DNA of 49,445 nucleotides from Acidimicrobiia bacterium (GTDB lineage: Bacteria; Actinomycetota; Acidimicrobiia; ATN3; PSLF01). The notes below the pieces were generated by a model. The model did not search any database. It saw only the letters and a list, made by a program, of their open reading frames with translations, and was not told the DNA's origin. Location: contig PSLF01000005.1 of NCBI GenBank assembly GCA_040289475.1, positions 1 to 49,445 of the forward strand. The letters run 5' to 3'. Position numbers and translations under genes: made by a program. Position 1 is the stretch's first letter, and each line of letters opens with the position of its first letter. Of this stretch, positions 10,225 through 18,677 are shown in pieces.

Positions 10225-11901
10225 ATGAGCGTAGAGAAATACTCAGAAGATCAGGCATATGCGAGATGGAAAGAGCGCTACGACAGCTCCCCAAAGCGGG
10301 ACGACGTTGAGTTCTCGACGCTGTCGGGTATTTCTCTCGAACCTCTCTACACGGTGGCTCACCTTGGCGAAGACCTAGTCGCTCGACTCGGATTTCCAGG
10401 AGAGTTTCCGTACACGAGGGGGGTGTATGCATCCGGTTACCGGACCAAACTGTGGACGATGCGGCTGTTTTCTGGTTTCGGTACAGCCGAGGATACTAAC
10501 GAGCGGTACAAGTTTTTGCTGGCACATGGGGGAAGCGGTCTGTCGGTCGCATTTGATCTCCCTACGTTGATGGGGAGGGACTCGGACGATCCCCATTCTC
10601 TGGGTGAAGTGGGGCGCTGCGGCGTGGCGGTGGACACCGTAGAAGACATGAGGGTCCTCTTCGACGGGATCCCTCTCGGCAAGATAACTACTTCGATGAC
10701 CATCAATTCGCCGGCGGCGATCTTGTTGGCTATGTACGTCGTCGTGGCTAACGATCAGGGATTCGGCGCCTCTGAGCTGGGTGGGACTATTCAAAACGAC
10801 ATTCTAAAAGAGTACATCGCGCAAAAGGAGTACTACTTTCCGCCAAGACCATCACTGCGGATTGTGGCGGACATGATCGAGTGGTGTTACCAGGAAATGC
10901 CCAAGTGGCATCCCGTTTCGATATCCGGCTACCACATCCGGGAGGCAGGATCTACTGCACCACAAGAGCTAGCCTTTACTTTGGCCGATGGCTTCGCGTA
11001 TGTAGAGGCAGCCCTTGCGCGCGGTATGAAAGTCGACGACTTTGCTCCGCGACTTTCGTTTTTCTTCAACTCCCACATCGACTTCTTCGAGGAGATTTGC
11101 AAATTTAGGGCTGCGCGGCGGCTATGGGCGAGATGGATGCGGGATCGCTACGGCGCACAAGACCCCCGATCGCAGATGCTGCGGTTTCACACCCAAACTG
11201 CGGGGTGCTCTCTTACGATGTCCCAACCTGAAAACAACATTGTGCGAACGACTGTCGAGGCGTTGGCGGGAGTGCTGGGCGGTACCCAGAGTCTGCATAC
11301 TAACTCGATGGATGAGGTGTACGCTCTTCCTACCGAGAGTGCTGCAGAAATTGCACTACGGACCCAGCAGATTCTGGCTTACGAAACGGGCGTTGCCTCT
11401 GTTATAGACCCGCTCGGCGGCTCTTACTTCATTGAGTCCCTGACTGACGAAGTAGAGAGGCTTGCCGAAGATTATCTGAAAAAGATCGATGAGATGGGTT
11501 CTGGGTCGATGCTAGAGGGGGTAGTGAGGGGCATAGAAAACAACTACTTCCAAAAAGAAATTGCCGATGCTGCTTACGAGTACGAGAGACAGGTTGTGTC
11601 GGGTAGGCGGGTTGTGGTTGGAGTTAACGCTTTCACTGAATCTGCCAGGCCCCCGATAGAGATCCTCAGGATAGACGATGACGCCGAGATAAAGCAGCAG
11701 AAGCGGCTAGCGGAGGTGAAGGCATCGAGAGATCCGAAGACACTAGAAGTTTCTCTGAAGAAGGTTGAAGAGTCCGCTAGGCAGGGGAGTAACCTCATGC
11801 CACCGATCATCGAGGCGGTGAGGGCGCAGGCAACCATTGGAGAGATCATGGAAACACTCGCCAAGGTATTCGGGCGCTACGTGGAGGATCCTGTATTGTG
11901 A
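10225..11901 (+). CDS. icmA: B12-dependent acyl-CoA mutase large subunit, isobutyryl-CoA-mutase type
   Basis: Member of the adenosylcobalamin-dependent acyl-CoA mutase family, which interconverts branched and linear acyl-CoA through radicals. The 558 residues are only the substrate-binding TIM barrel; the cobalamin domain is absent and must come from a separate small subunit, not found in this window. In methylmalonyl-CoA mutase, Tyr89 and Arg207 bind the substrate carboxylate. The aligned residues here are F82 (in [13 protein letters not shown]) and Q200 (in [12 protein letters not shown]). Phe/Gln at these two sites is the known signature of isobutyryl-CoA mutase. A109 matches the Ala of MCM and ICM and argues against 2-hydroxyisobutyryl-CoA mutase, which has Asp. 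The size also fits IcmA (about 566). The stop overlaps the next gene by 4 bases. Automated tools would probably call it methylmalonyl-CoA mutase. Confidence 0.85.
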   Translation: MSVEKYSEDQAYARWKERYDSSPKRDDVEFSTLSGISLEPLYTVAHLGEDLVARLGFPGEFPYTRGVYASGYRTKLWTMRLFSGFGTAEDTNERYKFLLAHGGSGLSVAFDLPTLMGRDSDDPHSLGEVGRCGVAVDTVEDMRVLFDGIPLGKITTSMTINSPAAILLAMYVVVANDQGFGASELGGTIQNDILKEYIAQKEYYFPPRPSLRIVADMIEWCYQEMPKWHPVSISGYHIREAGSTAPQELAFTLADGFAYVEAALARGMKVDDFAPRLSFFFNSHIDFFEEICKFRAARRLWARWMRDRYGAQDPRSQMLRFHTQTAGCSLTMSQPENNIVRTTVEALAGVLGGTQSLHTNSMDEVYALPTESAAEIALRTQQILAYETGVASVIDPLGGSYFIESLTDEVERLAEDYLKKIDEMGSGSMLEGVVRGIENNYFQKEIADAAYEYERQVVSGRRVVVGVNAFTESARPPIEILRIDDDAEIKQQKRLAEVKASRDPKTLEVSLKKVEESARQGSNLMPPIIEAVRAQATIGEIMETLAKVFGRYVEDPVL

Positions 11902-12761
11902 TCGTAGGAAAGCCCGGAGCGGCGATTGCAGAAACAAAAGATGGCGTTGCCTGGGTTGCCCTAGACCGCCCCGACAAGCGAAACGCTCTCGATGGCAGTG
12001 TCTGGACTGCACTGGGAGAGATAGGACAAGAGCTCTGTCAAGATTCTTCGGTTCGCGTAGCAGTCGTCTACGGAAAAGGAAAAAGTTTCTGCGCCGGCCT
12101 GGATCTTTCGGTTTTTGGGTCTCCAAGCTCAATGCTACTTTCTGGTGTCTTTCGGGAGTCCTCTGTTGAGGCTCCGAGTCCAGAAGAGACAGGGGATTCG
12201 ATCGAGAGGTCTATCCAGAGCCTTCAAAATTCGATAACCTGGCTTTCCACAGCTCCCTTTCCAACCATTGCCGCGGTGCATGGCCATGCTCTAGGAGCGG
12301 GATGGCAGTTGGCGTTGGCTTGTGACTTCATCGTTGCGGCACGGGGCAGCCAATTCGGGATGTTGGAGACGCGCCTCGGGCTAGTTCCCGATATGGGAGG
12401 AACCGCTAGGCTCGTCCGAAACGCGGGAATCGCTGCAGCGAAATACTTGATTTTTACAGGAAAAAAGGTAAGAGCCGAAGATCTGTTGTGCCTGGGGCTG
12501 GTTGCCGAGATTGTAAACGAAGACGTTCTTATGAAGCGGGTCGGAGAGATCGCTCAAGACTTCTGCGAAAGATCCCCCACAGCGCTCAGAGAAGCCAAGC
12601 GCCTCGTAGAAGAAGCATTCTTGCAGTCTCTGCACCAAGCTTTGAAATCGGAGGCGGCTGCTCAAAAGTTGTGCTTACGATCCCCGGACTTTGCAAAGGC
12701 TGTCTCGGCATTCTTGCAGAAACAACGGGCGACCTTTTCTTCAGAGCCAGCAGAACGCTGA
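11898..12761 (+). CDS. Enoyl-CoA hydratase/isomerase (crotonase) family protein
   Basis: A 287-residue crotonase-fold acyl-CoA enzyme. The oxyanion-hole segments are visible: [11 protein letters not shown] (61-71) and HGHALGAG (128-135). The first catalytic glutamate of true hydratases (rat Glu144) is replaced by Q137. The second is kept as E157, and an Asp, D165, lies exactly eight residues after it, as in dienoyl-CoA isomerase (Glu196/Asp204). It is therefore more likely an isomerase or a divergent crotonase than a standard hydratase. An insertion at about 74-105 (Ser/Pro/Glu-rich) is unusual. The GTG start overlaps the mutase stop (GTGA), so both act in one coupled operon, probably on branched acyl-CoA. 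Confidence 0.82.
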   Translation: MIVGKPGAAIAETKDGVAWVALDRPDKRNALDGSVWTALGEIGQELCQDSSVRVAVVYGKGKSFCAGLDLSVFGSPSSMLLSGVFRESSVEAPSPEETGDSIERSIQSLQNSITWLSTAPFPTIAAVHGHALGAGWQLALACDFIVAARGSQFGMLETRLGLVPDMGGTARLVRNAGIAAAKYLIFTGKKVRAEDLLCLGLVAEIVNEDVLMKRVGEIAQDFCERSPTALREAKRLVEEAFLQSLHQALKSEAAAQKLCLRSPDFAKAVSAFLQKQRATFSSEPAER

Positions 12762-12785
12762 ATAGGAGCTAGCTCCCGAGGTTGG

Positions 12786-12791
12786 TAAAAT
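12786..12791 (+). promoter_or_regulatory. Candidate -10 box for the fluoride-riboswitch transcript
   Basis: TAAAAT is one mismatch from the -10 consensus. Transcription would start at about 12797-12799, which is exactly the 5' edge of the riboswitch aptamer. No good -35 box is visible 17 bases upstream. The agreement of predicted start and aptamer edge is the main support. Confidence 0.45.
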
Positions 12792-12795
12792 TTTT

Positions 12796-12843
12796 GCGGC
12801 GATGGAGTCCGCCCCCAACTGCCCTGTGCTGATGACTCCTAGC
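12796..12843 (+). ncRNA. Fluoride riboswitch (crcB motif)
   Basis: The aptamer senses fluoride ion and controls the downstream fluoride exporter. The segment reads GGCGATGGAGTCCGCC at 12798-12813 and GCTGATGACTCCTAGC at 12828-12843, with AACTGCCC between, closely matching the structurally known Thermotoga petrophila aptamer. Visible pairings are helix P1, GGCG (12798-12801) with CGCC (12810-12813), and the long-range helix GGAGTC (12804-12809) with GACTCC (12834-12839). The internal stem-loop is very short here (GC...GC). It sits 29 bases before crcB, the usual partner gene, which makes the call firm. Confidence 0.93.
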
Positions 12844-12863
12844 AGATCGAAGCGTTTTAGGAG
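12836..12863 (+). promoter_or_regulatory. Alternative hairpin masking the crcB Shine-Dalgarno
   Basis: CTCCTA (12836-12841) can pair perfectly with TAGGAG (12858-12863), the crcB ribosome-binding site, across a 16-base loop. Four of those bases (12836-12839) are also needed for the ligand-stabilised aptamer helix with 12804-12809. The two structures exclude each other, so fluoride binding should free the ribosome-binding site. The pairing is seen; the switching is inferred. Confidence 0.6.
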
Positions 12864-12871
12864 GTGTCAGC

Positions 12872-13255
12872 ATGGGCTATCTCTTATACGTCGCCGTCGG
12901 GGGTCTAGTCGGCTCTGTTTTGAGGTATCTCGTCAACCTAGCGGTGATGCGGGTTGGAGCCCTTGGCGGATTTCCTGTGGCGACCGCATGTGTCAACATC
13001 TTGGGCTGCATGGCGATCGGGGTGGCCTCTCACCTCGCTGCAAATGGGGGGATCCCCTCTCCGGCAGCGAGAACCTTCATATTCGCGGGCCTTTTAGGTG
13101 GTTTCACAACTTTCTCGGCATTCGCTAACGAGACAGGAATCCTTTTTAGCGATTCAGCTCCCTCTCTCGGGCTGTTGAACATTTTGGTAAACGTTGGAGG
13201 TGGGCTGAGTGCCGTGTGGATTGGAAGAGCTTTAGCTTCGATTTTTTTTGAATGA
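12872..13255 (+). CDS. crcB: Fluoride ion channel CrcB/FluC
   Basis: Small dual-topology membrane channel that exports toxic fluoride. The 127 residues have four hydrophobic helices and the family signatures GGLVGSVLRY (10-19), VNILGCMAIG with N42 (41-50), and GLLGGFTTFSAF (73-84), whose Phe and Thr/Ser residues line the fluoride path. The length is normal for a Fluc protomer, which works as an antiparallel dimer. Only one copy is seen; some Gram-positives carry two paired genes. TAGGAGG at 12858-12864 gives a good ribosome-binding site. The fluoride riboswitch directly upstream confirms the function independently. Confidence 0.95.
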   Translation: MGYLLYVAVGGLVGSVLRYLVNLAVMRVGALGGFPVATACVNILGCMAIGVASHLAANGGIPSPAARTFIFAGLLGGFTTFSAFANETGILFSDSAPSLGLLNILVNVGGGLSAVWIGRALASIFFE

Positions 13256-13396
13256 GACCATTTCTTAGTCTTGTTCGAATCGTTGTAGTGTCGGGAGGCA
13301 GTGTTGTGCCCAGGTTGGCTCGCTGGTGGTTCTGGGCCGTCATGCAAGCCGACCGGAGCTGCTTTTTCTTGCTGGCCCAACCCTTTGGGAGGTGAT

Positions 13397-14566
13397 ATGA
13401 CGCCAGTAATCTACGAGCCTCTAGAAGTCGCTGCCGCTGCTTTGTTGGAGGAGAAAAGGGACCTAAGTTTCGACGAGGCGATGGCCGTAGCTGAGCTGCC
13501 CGACGAAGCGCTTCCGTCCATAGTTGCCCTCGCTCACGCGGTTCTCATGGATTCGTGTGGACCGGGCGTTGCGCTCGAGTCCATTATCTCGGCGAAGACA
13601 GGCGCATGCCCAGAAGACTGCACTTTTTGTTCGCAGAGCGCTCACTACAGTACTCCGATCAAGGTTCATCCGATGCTCGATGCTGACACACTGCTGGCTG
13701 CTGCTCTGGACTCTCAACGGTTGGGAGCGACTCACTTCTGCATTGTAGTTGCGGTGCGCGGCCCCGACAGGAGACTGTTCGACAAAGTTCTCGAGGCTGT
13801 AGCTAAGATAAGGTCCGAGACTTCGATTGAGTTGGCCTGTTCGTTAGGGATTCTCACACGCGATCAAGCCGTCTCTTTAGCCGAGGCGGGGGTTGCGACG
13901 TACAACCACAATCTGGAGACTGCTCGCTCGTTCTTTCCCAATATCTGCACGACGCACACGTACGAAGAGAGAGTTATGACATGTCTATATGCAAAAGAGG
14001 CGGGGATGGACTTGTGTTCAGGCGGGATTCTGGGCATGGGGGAAAGTCTTCGTCAACGAGTGGAGTTCGCATTCGAACTGCGGAACCTTGATCCAGTAGA
14101 AGTCCCTATCAATTTTTTGGATCCCAGACCGGGGACGCCCTTAGCTGGAATGCCGCTTGTGCGTCCTACGGACGCCGTGCGAGCCATTGCCCTCTTCAGA
14201 CTTGTCATGCCAGAGGTTCTACTTAGGTATGCAGGCGGTAGGGAGGTCGTTTTGCGTGAGCTGCAAGCGTATGGGCTAGTAGCCGGAGTCAATGGACTTA
14301 TCGTAGGAAACTATCTGACCACACTGGGGCGTCCTGCAAACGAAGACCTTCAGCTTCTCGAGGATTTGGGGAGGCCAGCAATTAGCCAGGATTCGATGTC
14401 CTCGCGCATCAAGTCGGAGAAGAACCGTAGGATGCGTCATTTGAGGGTGGAACCTCGAAAGGAGGATCTCGTGACGTCCGAAGGCGTAGTTCTTGTCGAG
14501 CCGGGAAGGCCGGTGCGCTACATTCCGCCGGGGATCCCTGCTTCGACCAGCCAAACGGAGAGGTAG
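13397..14566 (+). CDS. bioB: Biotin synthase
   Basis: Radical-SAM enzyme that inserts sulfur into dethiobiotin to make biotin. The SAM-cluster motif CPEDCTFC (C71, C75, C78) follows SAKTGA, as in known BioB. The [2Fe-2S] cysteines are also conserved: one in THFCIVVAVRGP, one in LACSLG, one in LCSGGILGMG. With the ATG at 13397 (GGGAGGTG at 13387-13394) the protein is 389 residues; an upstream in-frame start at 13301 is not needed. E. coli BioB has 346, so a C-terminal extension of about 40 residues (from about HLRVEPRKEDL on) is extra. It is the first gene of a bioBAFD operon, with 13 bases before bioA. Confidence 0.95.
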   Translation: MTPVIYEPLEVAAAALLEEKRDLSFDEAMAVAELPDEALPSIVALAHAVLMDSCGPGVALESIISAKTGACPEDCTFCSQSAHYSTPIKVHPMLDADTLLAAALDSQRLGATHFCIVVAVRGPDRRLFDKVLEAVAKIRSETSIELACSLGILTRDQAVSLAEAGVATYNHNLETARSFFPNICTTHTYEERVMTCLYAKEAGMDLCSGGILGMGESLRQRVEFAFELRNLDPVEVPINFLDPRPGTPLAGMPLVRPTDAVRAIALFRLVMPEVLLRYAGGREVVLRELQAYGLVAGVNGLIVGNYLTTLGRPANEDLQLLEDLGRPAISQDSMSSRIKSEKNRRMRHLRVEPRKEDLVTSEGVVLVEPGRPVRYIPPGIPASTSQTER

Positions 14567-14579
14567 CACACGATCTGTG

Positions 14580-15944
14580 ATGAAACCTAACAGCCGCACT
14601 CAGCGGCTCCAGCATAGCGACAAGCGTTACTTGTGGCACCCCTTCACCCAGATGAAGGAGTGGCTCGAGAGCGAGCCTTTGGTCATCGAGTCCGCCGAAG
14701 GATGTCGTCTCCTAGATTCTGAGGGTAATTCATATCTCGACGGCGTCTCGTCGCTTTGGTGCAATGTCCATGGACACCGACATCCTCGGCTCGACGCAGC
14801 ACTACTGGGGCAGGCTAACAAAGTTGCTCACTCCACACTCCTGGGACTTACCAACCCCCCGGCCATCGAGCTTGCGGAGAGGCTCGTTGAATTGGCCCCC
14901 GAGGGGTTGACTCGGGTTTTTTACTCGGAGAACGGTGCGTCTGCGGTTGAAGTAGCTCTGAAGATGGCTTTCCAGTACTGGCGCAATCTCGGCGAGAAAC
15001 GACGATCCCGCTTCGTGGCACTGGAACTCGCCTACCACGGAGACACTCTCGGAGCTGTGAGTGTGGGGGGTATAGAGGAGTTTCACGCTATATACAAGCC
15101 TATGCTTTTCGAGGTGCTGAGAGCTCCGACGCCCTATGTTTACCGTTCGACCCTCGGCTCCGGCGATCCGGAAAGCTGCCGGGACGCGTGCCTTTCGAGA
15201 CTGGAAGCGACTCTAGAGGCCCACCAAGAAGAAGTTGCCGCTGTCATAGTCGAGCCTTTGGTACAGGGGGCAGCAGGAATAGTCGTCCACCCCGATGGAT
15301 TTCTTGCAGGCGTCAGGGACCTGTGTGACAGGTATGGAACCTTACTGATCTGCGACGAGGTCGCTACAGGCTTTGGAAAGACCGCTCGCATGTTCGCTTG
15401 CGAGCACGAGTCGGTCTCTCCTGACCTGATGGTTCTCGGCAAAGGGATAACTGGAGGATATCTTCCACTGTCGGCAACCATGTGTACCGAGGCGATATTC
15501 GAAGCGTTCCTCGGTCCCTACGAGGAGATGAAGACTTTCTTCCATGGGCACACCTACTCTGGAAATCCGTTGGCATGTGCGGTGGCTATTGCCAGTTTGG
15601 ACGTGTTCGTAGAAGAACGAGTCTTGCAGTCCTTACCGGCAAAGGTGACAGCTCTCGCAGACAAGCTAGCCAGGTTCGATAGCCATCCCAATGTGGGAGA
15701 CGTCCGGCAGAAAGGGCTCATGGCAGGTGTGGAACTGGTCAGAGATAAGCTCACCAAAGACCGCTTCGACATCTCGCAGCGGGTAGCGTGGCGGATCTCT
15801 ATGGCGGCGAGAAAGCGCGGGGTCGTAGTAAGGCCCTTGGGAGACGTACTCGTTTTCATGCCGCCGCTCTGCATCTCAGAGCCAGAAATCTCCGAGCTTG
15901 TCGAAGCTGTGTATGATTCGCTCGAAGAGGTGCTCCCTGTATGA
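14580..15944 (+). CDS. bioA: Adenosylmethionine-8-amino-7-oxononanoate aminotransferase
   Basis: PLP-dependent class III aminotransferase; it transfers the SAM amino group to KAPA, giving DAPA, the third step of the biotin ring pathway. With the ATG at 14580 it is 454 residues. The BioA-specific N-terminal motif YLWHPFTQM is present, along with ENGASAVEVALKMA for PLP-phosphate binding, CDEVATGFGKT with the PLP-binding Asp, and the Schiff-base lysine in LGKGITGGYLPLSAT. An adjacent in-frame GTG at 14577 is possible. A frame open back to 14493 overlaps bioB and adds a non-homologous leader. The stop overlaps bioF by 4 bases. Confidence 0.95.
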   Translation: MKPNSRTQRLQHSDKRYLWHPFTQMKEWLESEPLVIESAEGCRLLDSEGNSYLDGVSSLWCNVHGHRHPRLDAALLGQANKVAHSTLLGLTNPPAIELAERLVELAPEGLTRVFYSENGASAVEVALKMAFQYWRNLGEKRRSRFVALELAYHGDTLGAVSVGGIEEFHAIYKPMLFEVLRAPTPYVYRSTLGSGDPESCRDACLSRLEATLEAHQEEVAAVIVEPLVQGAAGIVVHPDGFLAGVRDLCDRYGTLLICDEVATGFGKTARMFACEHESVSPDLMVLGKGITGGYLPLSATMCTEAIFEAFLGPYEEMKTFFHGHTYSGNPLACAVAIASLDVFVEERVLQSLPAKVTALADKLARFDSHPNVGDVRQKGLMAGVELVRDKLTKDRFDISQRVAWRISMAARKRGVVVRPLGDVLVFMPPLCISEPEISELVEAVYDSLEEVLPV

Positions 15945-17182
15945 CTTCTCTCGAGCGCACTAGCCCCACGGCGTGGATAGGCGCTGAACTAGCTTCGCTC
16001 AAGGAACAATCATTGCTTCGCGTATCGTACGAGATCGAGCACCGCTTTGGATGCGAGATCTCCTTGGGCGGAAGAAAGCTGTTGCTCGCCGCTTCCAATG
16101 ACTACCTAGGGCTGTCAACCGATCCACGTGTGCGGGAGGCCGCAGCCGATGCAGCAAGGCGGTGGGGCGGTGGCTCGTCGGCATCCCCGCTGGTCTCTGG
16201 GTATAGCGAGCTGCAGAGCCAGTTAGAAAGTGAAATTGCATCCTTCAAGGGATGCGATGACTGTGTGGTCTTTTCCTCCGGATATCTGGCTAACATCGGT
16301 ACCATTACAGCGCTCGTGGGCAAAGGAGACGTCGTCTTTTCGGATGAACTAAACCATGCCTCCATCATCGACGGCTGCCGGTTGTCCGGGGCGGAGATCC
16401 GGATTTTCCGCCACTCTGACCCAGAGAACCTTGACACTCTTGCGAAAAAGGGCGGCTATCGTCGAGGTCTGATCGTGACCGACGGGGTTTTTTCAATGGA
16501 TGGCGACTTGGCGGATCTGCCGGCTATCACAGAGGTCGCCGAGCGCTATTCCCTCATGACAATGGTGGACGATGCCCATGGGACGGGTGTGGTGGGTCCG
16601 ACGGGGAGAGGGACCGCGGAGGCGACGGGGCTCGAAGGCCAAATCGACATAGTCATGGGAACGTTGTCAAAAGCGCTCGGGTCCGCGGGCGGATTCGTAT
16701 GCGGCTCGAGCGATATCGTGTCTTGGATTAGAAACCGTGCTCGCTCTTTCATCTTCGATACTGCTCCTGCCCCAGCAGCACTGGGAGCGGCTCGCGTCGC
16801 CCTTAGGATCGCAGAAGAAGAGGAGTGGCGCCGCGAGCGGCTGCGCAGCATGAGAGATGAGATCACACGCTCTCTTAGCGCCGAGGGCATCGAGCTACCA
16901 GCCTTGGCGGCTGCCATCGTTCCTCTCGTAATAGGCGATGCTGAACGTGCACTACGCGCGGCTGATTACCTCCGGGAGTTGGGAGTGTTCGCTCCTGCGA
17001 TTCGTCCTCCTTCAGTTCCCGAAGGCACCTCTCGCATAAGACTTAGCCTTATGGCCACATTTGACAACTCCCATAGGGAACTGCTCGTTACGGCAGTAAC
17101 AGAACTCGCACGAAGGTACATGACCGAGCCAGCGGCTCCCGTGTGTGGCGCTACCGGGCTCAAAGGAACCAATACATCTTGA
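15941..17182 (+). CDS. bioF: 8-amino-7-oxononanoate synthase
   Basis: PLP-dependent alpha-oxoamine synthase condensing pimeloyl-ACP or pimeloyl-CoA with L-alanine, the first committed step of biotin ring formation. The 413 residues show SNDYLGLS near 50, ELNHASIIDGCRLSGAE (about 130-146), VDDAHGTGVVG with the PLP Asp, and the lysine in GTLSKALGSAGGF that binds PLP. The length is close to the family norm of about 385-400. Start and stop overlap both neighbours, indicating tight coupling. No bioC, bioH or bioW is seen here, so the source of the pimeloyl thioester lies elsewhere. Confidence 0.95.
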   Translation: MTSLERTSPTAWIGAELASLKEQSLLRVSYEIEHRFGCEISLGGRKLLLAASNDYLGLSTDPRVREAAADAARRWGGGSSASPLVSGYSELQSQLESEIASFKGCDDCVVFSSGYLANIGTITALVGKGDVVFSDELNHASIIDGCRLSGAEIRIFRHSDPENLDTLAKKGGYRRGLIVTDGVFSMDGDLADLPAITEVAERYSLMTMVDDAHGTGVVGPTGRGTAEATGLEGQIDIVMGTLSKALGSAGGFVCGSSDIVSWIRNRARSFIFDTAPAPAALGAARVALRIAEEEEWRRERLRSMRDEITRSLSAEGIELPALAAAIVPLVIGDAERALRAADYLRELGVFAPAIRPPSVPEGTSRIRLSLMATFDNSHRELLVTAVTELARRYMTEPAAPVCGATGLKGTNTS

Positions 17183-17988
17183 CCGACAAGCCTGCTTCTC
17201 CGGTGCTCAACGCTGGGAAGGCGATCTCAGAACCGGCGGTGTTCGTTACAGGAACAGACACGGGTGTGGGCAAGACAGTGGTCTCTGCAGTGCTCGCGGT
17301 CGCGGCTGCAGCGAGAGGTGCCCAAGCCGGTTATCTAAAACCTATCCAGACTGGAGTGATAGACCGCGCGGACGATAGTAGCTTCGGGCATCCAATTGAG
17401 GGCCTTGAGGGCTCTTATTCACAAAGCTCGGACGCTGCTTTCGTAGCCGCTGCTGCTAAGTCTGCGGGAGTGTATGTGGAGACTAGAACGACATTTTCCT
17501 TTCCTCTCCCAGCAGCACCATCTGTTGCCGCTCGTCAGGTTGGTAAAAACGTGGAGCTGAGCGAGGTTTTCAAAGACTTCGAGGAGCTGCAGCAGCGTTG
17601 TGACTTTGTTGTTGTAGAGGGGGCAGGAGGTCTGTTGGTACCGCTAGCGGACGGCTTTACAATGGCGGATCTTGCCTGTGAACTAGGTCTTGCGTGTCTA
17701 GTAGTTGCAAGGCCGGGTCTCGGTACTCTGAACCACACTCTATTGACGGTGGAAGCAGCACTTAGAAGAGGAGTATCGGTAGTAGGAATAGCGTTTTCCC
17801 GGGTACCTTCTAAGCCAAATATAGTGGAGCGAACCAACCTTGAGCTCGTTCCAAAGCTAACCGGGTTGGAGACCCTTCTTGTTGTTCCCGAGGACCCAGG
17901 ACTGGATGTGGATTCCCCGCGTGTGGGCTCTGTTGTAGAGCTAGCGCGCCAGATGCCCAAAGGATTCAGCTCTCCCAAAAATGCCTGA
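17179..17988 (+). CDS. bioD: Dethiobiotin synthetase
   Basis: ATP-dependent enzyme closing the ureido ring: DAPA plus CO2 gives dethiobiotin. The P-loop GTDTGVGKT and the substrate-lysine segment YLKPIQTG are present, followed by VVVEGAGGLLVPLADGFTMAD, cited for position near the middle and typical of BioD. The start is uncertain. The TTG at 17179 overlaps the bioF stop as TTGA, with AAAGGA about ten bases upstream, giving 269 residues. A GTG at 17143 would overlap bioF by 40 bases, and a GTG at 17200 is also in frame. It is the last gene of the biotin operon; a 193-base gap follows. Confidence 0.92.
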   Translation: MTDKPASPVLNAGKAISEPAVFVTGTDTGVGKTVVSAVLAVAAAARGAQAGYLKPIQTGVIDRADDSSFGHPIEGLEGSYSQSSDAAFVAAAAKSAGVYVETRTTFSFPLPAAPSVAARQVGKNVELSEVFKDFEELQQRCDFVVVEGAGGLLVPLADGFTMADLACELGLACLVVARPGLGTLNHTLLTVEAALRRGVSVVGIAFSRVPSKPNIVERTNLELVPKLTGLETLLVVPEDPGLDVDSPRVGSVVELARQMPKGFSSPKNA

Positions 17989-18013
17989 AAGACTGAAAAG
18001 CCTTAGTGCATAT

Positions 18014-18025
18014 GCGAGCGCTCGC
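18014..18025. repeat. 12-base perfect palindrome downstream of bioD
   Basis: GCGAGCGCTCGC is a perfect palindrome 26 bases after the bioD stop. The arms touch, so it is a poor hairpin but a possible protein-binding site. The rest of the 17989-18181 gap has a C-run facing a G-run (about 18091-18102) and a TTGACA at 18114-18119 without a convincing -10 box. I assign no function. Confidence 0.3.
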
Positions 18026-18181
18026 TGAACACGTCGATACAGAAGCGGGGTAGAGTATACCCGTATCAGTCAAAAGTATTAGTTCCGGTGTCCCCCCCGG
18101 GGTCTTGGGAGGCTTGACAGGGTTGCGGCTGCGGCAGACTCGATCTGTCCTCAATCAGTCTTAGAGAGGAGGCAGACTACA

Positions 18182-18595
18182 ATGAGCGACTCGGTTAAAG
18201 ACGTCGAGTACCGATACACCGTTGTACAGGACGAGCCGGGAGAGGGACTTCGAGTGTTGGAGGCTTTGAGAAACGGTGGTGTCAACCTTTTGGCCGTGCT
18301 CGGATTTCCTCTTGGGGATGGTCGATCTCAGATTGATCTGGTTCCGGAAGACCCGGAAGCTCTAGTCGCCGTGGCTGAGCAAGCGGGAGTGCGTCTTAGC
18401 ACGCCAAAAAAGGCAATTCTCATCCAAGGTGACGACAGAATCGGCGCAGCCGAGGAACATTTGCGTAAGCTAGCGGAGCACGAAATAAACGTGACGGCAG
18501 TGGCTGCTGTGGCGGCTGGCTCGGGCCGGTACGGCATGGTTCTGTGGGTCAAGCCAGAAGATTACGAGCGGGCCACCAGGGCACTGAGCGAATAG
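18182..18595 (+). CDS. ACT-domain protein, function unknown
   Basis: A soluble 137-residue protein with two ACT-like halves. The first (about 9-60) runs YRYTVVQDEPGEGLRVLEAL, then a strand pair ending RSQIDLVPED. The second (about 74-132) runs KKAILIQGDDRIGAAEEHL, then VTAVAAVAAGSGRYGMVLWV. ACT domains bind small ligands, usually amino acids, and regulate metabolism. There is no catalytic or DNA-binding domain attached, so this is a stand-alone sensor or structural protein. AGAGGAGG about nine bases before the ATG gives a very strong ribosome-binding site, suggesting good expression. The ligand and partner are not known. Neighbours give no functional hint. Confidence 0.7.
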   Translation: MSDSVKDVEYRYTVVQDEPGEGLRVLEALRNGGVNLLAVLGFPLGDGRSQIDLVPEDPEALVAVAEQAGVRLSTPKKAILIQGDDRIGAAEEHLRKLAEHEINVTAVAAVAAGSGRYGMVLWVKPEDYERATRALSE

Positions 18596-18677
18596 CCTAC
18601 GCGTTTGAAGATCTCGAAGTTTGTTTCGACCTCTGTTTTAGATCTCAGGGATCGACTTGTTTTTTCATCTCCGGGTT

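Noticed and set aside
10225-11901. 2-hydroxyisobutyryl-CoA mutase or methylmalonyl-CoA mutase identity
   Set aside because: The former needs Asp where A109 stands and Ile at the F82 site; the latter needs Tyr and Arg at the F82 and Q200 sites.
12802-13128. 108-codon frame starting at ATG in the fluoride riboswitch
   Set aside because: Its start codon is the conserved GATGG of the aptamer and it overlaps crcB out of frame; it is structured RNA, not a gene.
18114-18143. TTGACA before the ACT-domain gene as a promoter
   Set aside because: The -35 match is perfect but no -10-like hexamer occurs at 16-19 bases spacing.
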